Positions 24,704 through 32,495 of a stretch of DNA of 63,757 bases are shown here, one piece after another. The notes below the pieces were generated by a model, which was not told where the DNA came from, did no database searches, and saw only the letters and a list, made by a program, of their open reading frames with translations. Location of the stretch: NCBI RefSeq assembly GCF_027563465.1, contig NZ_JAPFQA010000023.1, positions 1 to 63,757 on the forward strand. The letters are read 5' to 3'. The stretch's first letter is position 1; every line of letters begins with the position of its first letter. The DNA comes from Mesorhizobium qingshengii (GTDB taxonomy: Bacteria > Pseudomonadota > Alphaproteobacteria > Rhizobiales > Rhizobiaceae). The position numbers and the translations under genes are program-made.

Positions 24704-25297
24704 CTATCCCCGCGAGGCCGTGTCCGACCGACTGAAGACCATGCTTCGCATGACCCCATCGCGCAACAGCGCGAAATGCGCCAGAGCAGCCAGGATGTGA
24801 ACGCCGGCAAGTCCAAGCAATATCCAAACCAGCTTTGCATGGATGAGCGCGAAACCCCTCGCCGACAGCGCGCCGACGGATGGCGCCAACGGCACAGGCA
24901 AGGTTCCAAAAAGCCGTGCGGGAGGCATGAAAGGCATCGGCCGGTAGCCCAGCCATCCCGTTATCAGGACGGCGAGAATCGCGGCGTAGAGAGACACGTG
25001 GAAGAAAGTGGTCGCAAACCGCATGAACCGTGAGGTTGGCCTGACAGGGGCCCGGGTGGAGACGCGCCAGCAAAGCCTGAGGACGATGGTGGCAAGGATC
25101 GTCACGCCGATCGACATGTGGAGCGGAAGCCAGTTCATCGTCGCCATGCCCGGCCCGTTCATCGGTCCGAAGGCAATGGCGATCTGCGCCGCGAGCGCGA
25201 TCGCGGTCAGCCAGTGCAGCAGACGAACGCCAAAATGCCAGTGCAGGCGGCGATTCTCTCTCACCTCCGAGGCCCGGCGATTGTCAAACGCGTGCAT
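24704..25297 (-). CDS. Cytochrome b561-family protein
   Basis: This 197-residue integral membrane protein has four predicted helices and haem-ligand histidines in the usual places: LHWHFGVRLLHW near the start, LPLHMSIGV, FFHVSLYAAI and LIHAKLVWILLGLAGVHILAAL. It fits the bacterial di-haem cytochrome b561 family that passes electrons across or within the inner membrane, for example between quinol and a periplasmic partner. ATG 25297 places the first haem helix about 25 residues in; the longer in-frame extension contains no membrane or domain signal. It is convergent with the YqaA gene. The electron partner is unknown. Confidence 0.87.
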   Translation of the reverse strand: MHAFDNRRASEVRENRRLHWHFGVRLLHWLTAIALAAQIAIAFGPMNGPGMATMNWLPLHMSIGVTILATIVLRLCWRVSTRAPVRPTSRFMRFATTFFHVSLYAAILAVLITGWLGYRPMPFMPPARLFGTLPVPLAPSVGALSARGFALIHAKLVWILLGLAGVHILAALAHFALLRDGVMRSMVFSRSDTASRG

Positions 25298-25452
25298 GAG
25301 GCCGTGATGGTTTCGTCCTCTCCAATGGGCCAAATTTCGCAGAAATACCGGTTCTTCGCTAGGCGCGACGTGTGAACTTCGAAATCCGGAGCGGCATGAG
25401 CTGTTCGAAGCCATCAGCGTAGCTGGATCACCTCTGGGCTGTCGGCATTCAC

Positions 25453-25497
25453 AAAGAGACGCAGAGCCCAGCTACGAGATTTTCGGCTAATTTCTTC
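25453..25497. repeat. Intergenic repeat copy A (shared with 28078-28122)
   Basis: About 45 bases, of which roughly three quarters match the copy at 28078-28122, ending in an identical 14-base core CGGCTAATTTCTTC. It lies 132 bases before the small membrane-protein gene at 25629. Confidence 0.45.
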
Positions 25498-25628
25498 ACG
25501 CGTCCGCGCAGATAGAGTGCTTGCGTGCAACAACTCGGTACGCTGCGGGAACAGGTTCTGTGCGATGCGCCCGCTCGAGCGTCCGCAGAAGCAGCGACGC
25601 AGGCTTCTATGGTGGAGTTCGCTTAGCC

Positions 25629-25934
25629 ATGTCGGGGGTCGCAAGCACATTGCTGGTCGTAGAGTTTGTCTGCGGCGCGGCTAGCGGAATTGCGCTCGCC
25701 CGCCGGGTGCCAAGCTTCAGCCTTGGCTGGATAGCCGACGGCATAATCGGCGGCATCGGCGGTCTGCTTTTTGTATGGCCCTCAGCCCGGATCCCGGGTG
25801 TCGGGCCCCTGATCGGCCACCACGCCGAAGGCCTGACGCCGACCATGTTGATCGGAGCCGGCATAGCAGGGCTGCTCGGAGGTCTTGTCCTGATTGTGCT
25901 GGCCGGTTTCGTCGGCGCACTCATAAAAGGCTGA
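25629..25934 (+). CDS. Small glycine-rich membrane protein (paralogue of 28764)
   Basis: This 101-residue protein has three hydrophobic Gly/Ala-rich segments: TLLVVEFVCGAASGIALARR, WIADGIIGGIGGLLFV and TPTMLIGAGIAGLLGGLVLI. The layout resembles small GlsB/YeaQ/YmgE-type stress membrane proteins, but the resemblance is weak. It is clearly related to the protein encoded at 28764-29114, with the same spacing of helices. The ATG at 25629 was chosen because the hydrophobic part starts there; no strong ribosome site is visible. Function unknown; probably part of the stress-type cluster that follows. Confidence 0.65.
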   Translation: MSGVASTLLVVEFVCGAASGIALARRVPSFSLGWIADGIIGGIGGLLFVWPSARIPGVGPLIGHHAEGLTPTMLIGAGIAGLLGGLVLIVLAGFVGALIKG

Positions 25935-26029
25935 CAAGCACGAATGAGCAAGATGACGGCTAGGCAGACGCTTTCCGCCCACCGGGTGGGCCACTGCTGG
26001 CGATTGCGAGGTAACCAGGAGGAGACATT

Positions 26030-26287
26030 ATGAGGAAATTGGCTTTTGCTCTTGCAGTCGCTTCAGGTTTGGCAGGCTGCACAAACGCGGAAAAAGGCGC
26101 TGTAATCGGAGGAGTCGGGGGCGCCGCGCTCGGCACGGCAGCTGGCGGTAACGACGTGCGAAATGCGGTCGTTGGCGGTGCAATCGGGGCCGTTGCGGGT
26201 ACCTTGATCGGAGCGGCGGCCGACCGGCGTGGATATTGTCGATTCCGGGATCGGAACGGGCGAATCTTCGAGGCGCCGTGCAGGTGA
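26030..26287 (+). CDS. Glycine-zipper lipoprotein (YMGG/2TM-like)
   Basis: This 85-residue lipoprotein has the signal sequence MRKLAFALAVASGLAGC with a clear lipobox (LAGC, Cys17). Glycine-zipper segments follow (AVIGGVGGAALGTAAGG and NAVVGGAIGAVAGTLIGAAA), then a short basic tail with two cysteines. Proteins of this type sit in the outer membrane or periplasm and are often induced by envelope or osmotic stress. GGAGGAGA lies just before the ATG. It converges with the large alpha/beta-hydrolase gene, 41 bases away. Confidence 0.8.
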   Translation: MRKLAFALAVASGLAGCTNAEKGAVIGGVGGAALGTAAGGNDVRNAVVGGAIGAVAGTLIGAAADRRGYCRFRDRNGRIFEAPCR

Positions 26288-26328
26288 TCGCGTCTGGGTT
26301 TGTGAGCGACTTCCAGGAACGCATCCCG

Positions 26329-27972
26329 TCAGGGCAAACGACCGAGATGTCGTTTCAATTCCGCTATCTGCGCCGAGGACCACCCCTGAACATTCGTCAC
26401 CTCGATCCAGGCATCTATGTAGTGGGCTGGCGCATAGACGTGTCCGTGGCCTATCGGCGCGGTCGTTGCCATGGCCATGTCGAGCGTGAGCTGCAGGAGA
26501 GTCACCACAGGGTACCAACGCAGTTCAGGCGAGACGTCCGGACCGCGCGGGATCTTCATCCAATCCGGCTCGCGGTAGAGATCGCGATAGTCGAAGAATG
26601 TCACCGGGTCGCTCGCATATTGGAGATAGACGATTCGCATCGGCCCCCAAACGGAGCCCGGAGCCGCTGCCACGCCTTCCTGATTCATGAACCGGACAAT
26701 CGATCCGTCACGAAACCGGGGAAGCCAGGCAGGCGAGCCCGGATTGCGGTCCCTGGTAAACGAACGCCAAAGGCTACTCTGGTAAGGCGGTCCGCTCCAC
26801 AGCGCGCCCTGAAAAGGATCTCCGACCACGTCGAACAGGTCGGTTGATCGTTCGGAGTTCATCGCCCCAAGACTGAGACCATGCAGATAGAGCCGCGGGC
26901 GGCTATTCTTGGGAAGTCTGATCCAATAGTCGTAGACATCCTGGAAGAGGGCCCGCGCAGTATCGGCTCCGTAGTCAGGCTCCACAAGCAGCGACAGCCA
27001 GCTGGCAAGGTAGGAGTATTGTACCGCCACGCTCGCGACATCGCCGTTGTGAAGATATTCCAGGCTGTCCATCGCCGCCGGATCGATCCATCCGCTTCCG
27101 GTGGGTGTCACGACGACCAGCGTCGAACGCTTGAAACCGCCGACCCGTATCAGCTCATTCAGCGCGAGCCGCGCTCTGTTCTCCGGACTATCGGCGGATC
27201 GCAACCCGACATAGACGCGGATCGGCTGCAGCGCCTCCTTGTTGGTGAAAGCGTGTATTTCTTCGCCCGTCGGCCCATTGGCAACGAACTCGCGCCCCGC
27301 CCGTCCCAACTCGCTCCAATCGAGCAATGAGGCGCTGCTGCCGGTCTTGTAGGGGTCGGTTGGCTGTGCCGTCTCCGGTTCGATCAGTGCATCGTATTGC
27401 CTGTAGGACGAGTCCGCGAAGTGAAACGCCGCACGAAACAGCACGCCGCTGGTGATCGACCAGAACAGTGCAACCGAGACGATCACGCCGACGACGTTCG
27501 AAACCCTCCTCGGCGCAAAGCGGCTGACCCTCGTGGAAACAAAGCGGGCCGTCTGCTGGAAGAGCCATGCCAGGGCAATGACGAGAGCGGACGTCACCAG
27601 TGCGAGCAGACCAACCTTGAGCGGATGCGCGCTTTCGACAAGGTCGAGACCCATCAGCTTCCGGATCGAGTTCTGCCATTGCGCCGCCCACCAGAGGAAG
27701 ATGCACGCGACGACCAAACATCCGACGGCGGCGACCAGCTTTGCGGCGCTCAGGCCTCGCGGCGCTGGCAACTCCAGGTAGACACAAAGCCACTGGCCGA
27801 ACACGCCGATGCCATAGCCCGCGGCCAGGGCGAATCCCGAAAGCACACCTTGGGTCAGAAAGGTCCGCGGAAGCAGCGTCGGGGTAAGCGAGGCGGCAAA
27901 GAACAGCGTTCCGAGAAGAAGGCCACCGGCCGAGAGCGAATACCACGGCCCGATCAGCCAATGCCGCTTCAT
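26329..27972 (-). CDS. Alpha/beta-hydrolase family membrane protein (DUF2319 type)
   Basis: This 547-residue protein has an N-terminal membrane half with about five helices (about residues 10-200: LLLGTLFFAASLTPTLLPR, GYGIGVFGQWL, VIVSVALFWSITSGVLF). The C-terminal alpha/beta-hydrolase half has RPRLYLHGLSLGAMNSE containing the nucleophile elbow G-L-S-L-G. It matches the two-part Abhydrolase_9 family of actinobacteria and proteobacteria, of unknown substrate. GGAGGT lies at the right distance from ATG 27972, which settles the start; the open frame upstream is intergenic. It is divergent from the DUF1269 gene and sits in a block of small stress-type genes. Confidence 0.85.
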   Translation of the reverse strand: MKRHWLIGPWYSLSAGGLLLGTLFFAASLTPTLLPRTFLTQGVLSGFALAAGYGIGVFGQWLCVYLELPAPRGLSAAKLVAAVGCLVVACIFLWWAAQWQNSIRKLMGLDLVESAHPLKVGLLALVTSALVIALAWLFQQTARFVSTRVSRFAPRRVSNVVGVIVSVALFWSITSGVLFRAAFHFADSSYRQYDALIEPETAQPTDPYKTGSSASLLDWSELGRAGREFVANGPTGEEIHAFTNKEALQPIRVYVGLRSADSPENRARLALNELIRVGGFKRSTLVVVTPTGSGWIDPAAMDSLEYLHNGDVASVAVQYSYLASWLSLLVEPDYGADTARALFQDVYDYWIRLPKNSRPRLYLHGLSLGAMNSERSTDLFDVVGDPFQGALWSGPPYQSSLWRSFTRDRNPGSPAWLPRFRDGSIVRFMNQEGVAAAPGSVWGPMRIVYLQYASDPVTFFDYRDLYREPDWMKIPRGPDVSPELRWYPVVTLLQLTLDMAMATTAPIGHGHVYAPAHYIDAWIEVTNVQGWSSAQIAELKRHLGRLP

Positions 27973-28077
27973 GCAGACCTCCGGATATGTGACGGCCGCG
28001 TACCGTTGAGATGAGGTAATCGCGTGCGGTGATCCGGCGCAAGTCGAAGGTCTTCCGTCATCCTGGGCTGCAATCAA

Positions 28078-28122
28078 AAAGGGACGGACCGCCAAGGCGC
28101 GGGACTCCCGGCTAATTTCTTC
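28078..28122. repeat. Intergenic repeat copy B (shared with 25453-25497)
   Basis: Second copy of the 45-base element, ending in the identical core CGGCTAATTTCTTC at 28109-28122. It lies between the divergent hydrolase and DUF1269 genes, 81 bases before the latter. Confidence 0.45.
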
Positions 28123-28202
28123 GCTGCGGGAGAGACCTAAAGTGGCATCTCGCAATCTTGAGGGCGCATCTCGATCCCATCGAGTATCGCAGTGGAGGCT
28201 TC

Positions 28203-28700
28203 ATGTCCGACCTGATCGCCATAGTCTACCCCACCGAAGCCAAGGCGGAAGAGGTGCGCCAGCGCCTGTTTGCATTGCAGAAGGAATACCTCATCAACCT
28301 GACAGACGCCGTGATTGCGACCAAGACGGAAGCCGGCAATGTGAAGCTCAATCAGATCATGAACACGACCGTCGCTGGTGCCGTGTCGGGAAGCTTCTGG
28401 GGTATGCTCATAGGTGTGATTTTCCTCAATCCCATCGTCGGTGCGGCGATTGGGGCTGCCTCCGGCGCGCTTGGCGGCGCGCTGACCGACGTCGGAATAA
28501 ACGATGCTTTCATGAAGGATCTGTCAGCCAGCCTGCAGCCGGGAAATGCCGCCCTGTTCGTGCTCGTTCACGGGATGACCGCCGACAAGGTGCTGAACGC
28601 GATCAAGGGATTTGGTGGCGTCGTACTCAAGACATCGCTGGACGAGACGAAGGAGCGAATCCTGCGCGAGGCGCTCAGTCAGGCGTCCGCAGCTGTGTAA
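28203..28700 (+). CDS. DUF1269 domain protein
   Basis: This 165-residue protein has the DUF1269 pattern. A soluble N-terminal part (MSDLIAIVYPTEAKAEEVRQ, then LINLTDAVIATKTEAGNVKL) precedes a hydrophobic glycine-rich hairpin (SGSFWGMLIGVIFLNPIVGAAIGAA). The soluble C-terminal half has ALFVLVHGMTADKVLNAIKG and GGVVLKTSLDE. Family members are common in rhizobial stress regulons; biochemical function is unknown. TGGAGG precedes ATG 28203. It is followed on the same strand by another small membrane protein and a Kazal-type lipoprotein. Confidence 0.85.
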   Translation: MSDLIAIVYPTEAKAEEVRQRLFALQKEYLINLTDAVIATKTEAGNVKLNQIMNTTVAGAVSGSFWGMLIGVIFLNPIVGAAIGAASGALGGALTDVGINDAFMKDLSASLQPGNAALFVLVHGMTADKVLNAIKGFGGVVLKTSLDETKERILREALSQASAAV

Positions 28701-28763
28701 ACCAGAAGGTTTCGCGCCGCTCAGGAAGTGCGTGAGCCGATCGCCTGGCAATGTGGACAAAGA

Positions 28764-29114
28764 ATGATGGGCGCAATCGAGACCGCGGTCGTACTCACCA
28801 TAGAGGGCGTCTGCGGTGCAGCGGCCGGTCTCGCTTTGGGGCGATGGACGGCTCTTGGTCTGGGCGCAAAGGTCGATGCCTTGACGGGCGCGACCGGCGG
28901 AATCGCCCTGACCTGGCTGGCCGGACAGCTGCCAGGCGTCGCCCGGTTTGTCGGACAAGTCGAGAGCGCAGTGGATGCCACGGCGCGAGGCGTTGGCGTC
29001 CTTACCCCGGCAGTCCTTGTCGGAATTGGCATTGCGGGATTGTCAGGCGGCCTCGTCCTAACCGCGAGCATTGCCATTGCCATTGCCGTGGGTGGAGCGG
29101 GGCGTGGAGGGTGA
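28764..29114 (+). CDS. Small glycine-rich membrane protein (paralogue of 25629)
   Basis: This 116-residue hydrophobic protein has VLTIEGVCGAAAGLALGRW, a central KVDALTGATGGIALTWLAGQLPGV and a C-terminal TPAVLVGIGIAGLSGGLVLT. Helix order and the motif G(I/A)GIAGL(L/S)GGLVL are shared with the product of 25629. Two ATG codons stand together at 28764; the first is used. There is no strong ribosome site. It lies 63 bases after the DUF1269 gene and 17 bases before the Kazal-type gene, so these three are probably one transcript. Function unknown. Confidence 0.65.
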   Translation: MMGAIETAVVLTIEGVCGAAAGLALGRWTALGLGAKVDALTGATGGIALTWLAGQLPGVARFVGQVESAVDATARGVGVLTPAVLVGIGIAGLSGGLVLTASIAIAIAVGGAGRGG

Positions 29115-29131
29115 CCCGAAGGAGAGGTTAG

Positions 29132-29515
29132 ATGAAGCAGATACAATGTCTATTTGCCCGCCCGAGCACGTGGCTGCTGGTCGCTTCGTTGTTGTCCGCA
29201 TGTACCGTGGCTGTCGATCAGTCCCATCCGATTTCGCATCGGCCGCAAGCCTGCAGCCTGGTACACGCGCCCGTTTGTGGTCGGCGCGGCGAAAGGCTGC
29301 GGACATTTGGCAACGCGTGCATGGCCCGCGCTCAAGGATTCCGGATCGTGAGGAATGGTGAGTGCCGCATGTCGCAACCAAAACGGCCGGTAGCCTGCAC
29401 CCTCCAGTATGCTCCGGTCTGCGCAATCAGAGGCGGGCGCTCGCGCACGTTTTCCAACGAATGCCTGGCTCGCGCGGACGGCTTTCGGCGCGTCCATGCC
29501 GGCCGTTGCCGCTGA
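29132..29515 (+). CDS. Lipoprotein with two Kazal-like modules
   Basis: This 127-residue lipoprotein has a signal sequence ending in a lipobox (LLSAC, Cys24) and two cysteine-rich repeats. The first is CSLVHAPVCGRRGERLRTFG with NACMARAQGF and a closing GECR; the second is CTLQYAPVCAIRGGRSRTFS with NECLARADGF and a closing GRCR. Each has the C-x7-C...N-x-C...C spacing of Kazal-type serine protease inhibitors, reduced to four cysteines per module. AAGGAGAGG precedes the ATG. The location should be the periplasm or outer membrane. A protease-inhibitor role is inferred from fold only. Confidence 0.78.
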   Translation: MKQIQCLFARPSTWLLVASLLSACTVAVDQSHPISHRPQACSLVHAPVCGRRGERLRTFGNACMARAQGFRIVRNGECRMSQPKRPVACTLQYAPVCAIRGGRSRTFSNECLARADGFRRVHAGRCR

Positions 29516-29591
29516 GCCTGTCGACAGGATGAGGGTCGGTTTTCTCCGGCGCGAAAAACTTCCATGAGTCCGTGCTGGAGAACCACCACGC

Positions 29592-30671
29592 GTGAGTGAA
29601 ACAAGATCGCGGCGACCGCGCTCGAAAAGCGAGAAGGCAAACGTGGCAGAAGCGAGCAACCGCCGTGCGGTCAACCCGGTTGCGACCGCCATCCTCGTTC
29701 TCGCCGCGCTGTATTTCGCCAGATCAATTCTCATGCCCCTTGCATTCTCACTGTTCGTGATCGCATTGGCATGGCCAATTCAGACGGCTCTGCAGCGACG
29801 AATCCCGCGCTTGGCAGCCTTGCTGACTACACTTCTGCTTACCGTTCTAGTGATCGTCGTCGTGGGCTCGGCGATTGTCTGGGGGCTCGGCGAACTATCG
29901 CAATGGCTGTTCTACAATACCAGCCAACTGCAGGCGATCTACGCTCACTGGGTGGACTGGCTGGAGAATCACGGGATCGCAATTGTCGGCCCGTTGGGAG
30001 ACCTTTTCAGCATATCCAGGCTGATCGGCCTGACGCGCGGCCTGGTCATGCGGCTGAACAGCATCGCGGGCTTTGCGGTTTTGACCTTTATCTTCGTGAT
30101 GCTTGGCCTGTTGGAAGCCGACGACCTGCGATGTCGTCTGCTTTCCACGTCGGCCCAGCCGCATGGCGAGACGCTCTTGCATATCGGCAGCGAAATTGGT
30201 GGCAAGATTCGCCGCTTCATGGTTGTACGCAGCATTGCGTGCGTCATGACGGGCTTGGTCGTGTGGGTGTTTGCGCTTGCTGCCGGGCTTGAACTCGCCA
30301 GCGCATGGGCGGCAATCGCCTTTGCGCTCAACTACATCCCTTTTGTCGGGCCGCTGCTGGCTACGATCTTCCCGACCCTGTTCGCCATCGCGCAGTCGGG
30401 GTCCTGGCAGCTGGCGCTGTTTGTGTTCGTCGGCCTGAATGTCATTCAATTTGCCATTGGCAGCTATCTGGAGCCATTCCTGACCGGCACATCGCTGGCA
30501 ATCTCGCCTTTCGCCGTTATGTTTTCGGTGTTTTTCTGGAGCTTCATGTGGGGGGTGCCCGGGGCTTTCATCGGCGTGCCGATCCTGATCGTTGTGGTCA
30601 CATGGTGCGCGCACGAGAAGTCAACACGCTGGGTCGCAACGTTGCTGTCTGGGGGATCTTCATCGGCTTGA
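29592..30671 (+). CDS. AI-2E family transporter (PerM/TqsA-like permease)
   Basis: This 359-residue membrane protein has about eight helices in the AI-2E pattern: paired N-terminal helices (LPLAFSLFVIALAWPIQTAL, LLLTVLVIVVVGSAIVW), a long middle segment, and the conserved ALNYIPFVGPLLATIFP and GSYLEPFLTGTSLAISP near the C-terminus. Relatives export autoinducer-2, indole or ions (Na+/H+), and the substrate here is not known. The start is GTG 29592, after a basic soluble head of about 30 residues. It follows the Kazal lipoprotein by 76 bases. A region of 293 bases with no gene follows before the AraC gene. Confidence 0.85.
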   Translation: MSETRSRRPRSKSEKANVAEASNRRAVNPVATAILVLAALYFARSILMPLAFSLFVIALAWPIQTALQRRIPRLAALLTTLLLTVLVIVVVGSAIVWGLGELSQWLFYNTSQLQAIYAHWVDWLENHGIAIVGPLGDLFSISRLIGLTRGLVMRLNSIAGFAVLTFIFVMLGLLEADDLRCRLLSTSAQPHGETLLHIGSEIGGKIRRFMVVRSIACVMTGLVVWVFALAAGLELASAWAAIAFALNYIPFVGPLLATIFPTLFAIAQSGSWQLALFVFVGLNVIQFAIGSYLEPFLTGTSLAISPFAVMFSVFFWSFMWGVPGAFIGVPILIVVVTWCAHEKSTRWVATLLSGGSSSA

Positions 30672-30964
30672 TGTCTGTCGATGCCGTTAACTATACCGTC
30701 CTCGAAGCGGAGCGATTAATCAGGCGATTAAACTTGAGTTTTCAGGCAATTCAGGTTAGATTGATGCCTATGCGGGGAGATGTTCTTTGGCAGAAAGATG
30801 TCTCCGATGGGTTTTCTCGCGTGTCTGGCGCATGTCGACTGCGCCGTAAAGAATATATATTATTCATTCCTAATGCATATGGGGCTTCAACACCGTGTCA
30901 CGACGGCGGGGTTGTTGAATGACTCCAGTCGAGAAGTTGTCTCGCTCTCCCGCTTGCTCATCCC

Positions 30965-32134
30965 ATGCTCATTGCTCGCGCCGTCGAGGGTTCCGTCGTG
31001 ATCTCCCACATGGCGAGAACGGCTCCGGCAGGGTTGAACGGGCATGCGATCGGCGGAGCCGCGGCTCGCATCACGGCTGATCCTGCGCCCGTCATCCCGC
31101 AACGAACTTCAATTCCCCGCTTCGAATTCTCGACCCGCGAGTTGCCCCGGAAGGATCAATTTGCCGCGTGGCGCCAGAGCTTCGCGACCATGCTCGACTT
31201 TGCCGAGCCGAGCGACACGGCGGCGGGTTTCGCCGGCACGCAGGTCATCTGGGACCTGGGCGATCTTGCCCTGGCTGAGGTCAGCACCGATGGTTTGGAC
31301 TTCACCAGTCTGGCGGGCCACATTCGCCGAGATCCCATCGATCATTGGTTGGTGACTCTTATCCAGGAAGGCCGATCGCAGACGATCACTCCCTCCCGGT
31401 CCTTCGACGGGGACGCCGGATCGGTGCAGGTGCATCCGCTCGGCGGTGTCTTCGAGGGAAGCGTTACAGACAGCGAAATGCTGTTGCTTTTCGTACCCCG
31501 CGACTTCTGCCGCGACATGGGGTGGGGTCTCGACGCCGCCGAATTCTCCGTGCTTCGTGGGGGCATGGGACCGCTGTTTGTCGACTACCTGACCAGCCTC
31601 GCCCAGAGACTTCCTACGATGGATGTTGGTGATCTTCCTGACTTGCTCAGTGCGACCCGCGCGATGCTACACGGTTGCATCGCACCATACTCGGACCTTC
31701 TCGCCGAAGCCCATGACCAGATCTCCGCCACCTTGCTCGAGCGCGCCCGTCGATTCGTGCAGCGCCACCTTTTCGAGCCTGATCTGTCCATTGAGCAAAT
31801 GACACGCGAACTCGGGATATCGCGCTCCCGGCTCTACCGGCTTTTCGAAGCTTCCGGAGGGGTCGTGCACTATATCCAGCATCGGCGCCTCCTGGCGGCC
31901 CACGCAGCGCTCGCCGATCCGAATGACCGCCGTCGAATTCTCGACATTGCCGACGAATACGGTTTCTGTGATGGCGCAGAATTCAGCCGCGCTTTCAGGC
32001 GCGCGTTCGGATACTGCCCAAGCGAAGTGAGAACCGGTGTCAAGAACGGACCGTCGAACTGGCACGTAGACGAGGTGCAGGCGGCCGCTCCTGTCCAGCG
32101 GTTGGGCCAACTTCTTCACAGACTGCAAGCATGA
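30965..32134 (+). CDS. AraC-family transcriptional regulator
   Basis: This 389-residue regulator has an N-terminal AraC-binding-like cupin domain (about 60-220: FAAWRQSFATMLDF, DHWLVTLIQEGRSQ, VQVHPLGGVFEG) and a C-terminal double helix-turn-helix (about 265-365: FEPDLSIEQMTRELGISRSRLYRLF, then ILDIADEYGFCDGAEFSRAFRRAFG and CPSEVR). The domain order matches the AraC_binding_2/FeaR-like group. The first ATG of the frame is used; no ribosome site is evident, so the true start may lie downstream. It converges on the seven-gene minus-strand operon but no target is evident. Confidence 0.87.
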   Translation: MLIARAVEGSVVISHMARTAPAGLNGHAIGGAAARITADPAPVIPQRTSIPRFEFSTRELPRKDQFAAWRQSFATMLDFAEPSDTAAGFAGTQVIWDLGDLALAEVSTDGLDFTSLAGHIRRDPIDHWLVTLIQEGRSQTITPSRSFDGDAGSVQVHPLGGVFEGSVTDSEMLLLFVPRDFCRDMGWGLDAAEFSVLRGGMGPLFVDYLTSLAQRLPTMDVGDLPDLLSATRAMLHGCIAPYSDLLAEAHDQISATLLERARRFVQRHLFEPDLSIEQMTRELGISRSRLYRLFEASGGVVHYIQHRRLLAAHAALADPNDRRRILDIADEYGFCDGAEFSRAFRRAFGYCPSEVRTGVKNGPSNWHVDEVQAAAPVQRLGQLLHRLQA

Positions 32135-32221
32135 TCGCAGGCCAATCAAGGACGCGACCGGCATTTGGCCGCGCCGCGCGGCGATAAGGTTCGACAGCGC
32201 AGGCCTGTCCAGATTTGACCC

Positions 32222-32470
32222 TTACGCAGCTGGCGGGGAAACCATCATTTCCGCGTGGCAATTGGCGCAGCGCGCGCTTGTCCCGACAATCTCGGCGTCG
32301 CTCACGCGCAGCTCCCTGCGGCATTTCGGGCAAGTGAGGCCTGCCGGTGTCTCCGCAAAATCAAACTGCGGGCCGACATAAGCGCAGACCATGTGATGGA
32401 TGACCGGGGAAAATACCAGGCGAGCAGCGCCGCACACCGGACAAAACGACTGATCCGCCTCGATCTGCAT
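32222..32470 (-). CDS. Small zinc-ribbon protein (TackOD1-like)
   Basis: This 82-residue soluble protein has three Cys pairs: CPVCG near the start, CPKC in the middle and CANC near the end, with HHMVCAYVGPQFDF between. The pattern recalls TackOD1-type metal-binding proteins, but I am not certain of this assignment. ATG 32470 has GGGGGC upstream; a TTG at 32518 would overlap the preceding gene by 23 bases. It is the last gene of the minus-strand operon, after the glycosyltransferase and HlyD genes, which hints at a regulatory or assembly role for polysaccharide synthesis. Function is inferred only from position. Confidence 0.7.
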   Translation of the reverse strand: MQIEADQSFCPVCGAARLVFSPVIHHMVCAYVGPQFDFAETPAGLTCPKCRRELRVSDAEIVGTSARCANCHAEMMVSPPAA

Positions 32471-32495
32471 TTGGGTTGCGCCCCCGACGAGACAA

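Noticed and set aside
25546..25575. EcfG-type promoter starting at GGAAC before the gene at 25629
   Set aside because: No GTT core stands 16-17 bases after GGAAC.
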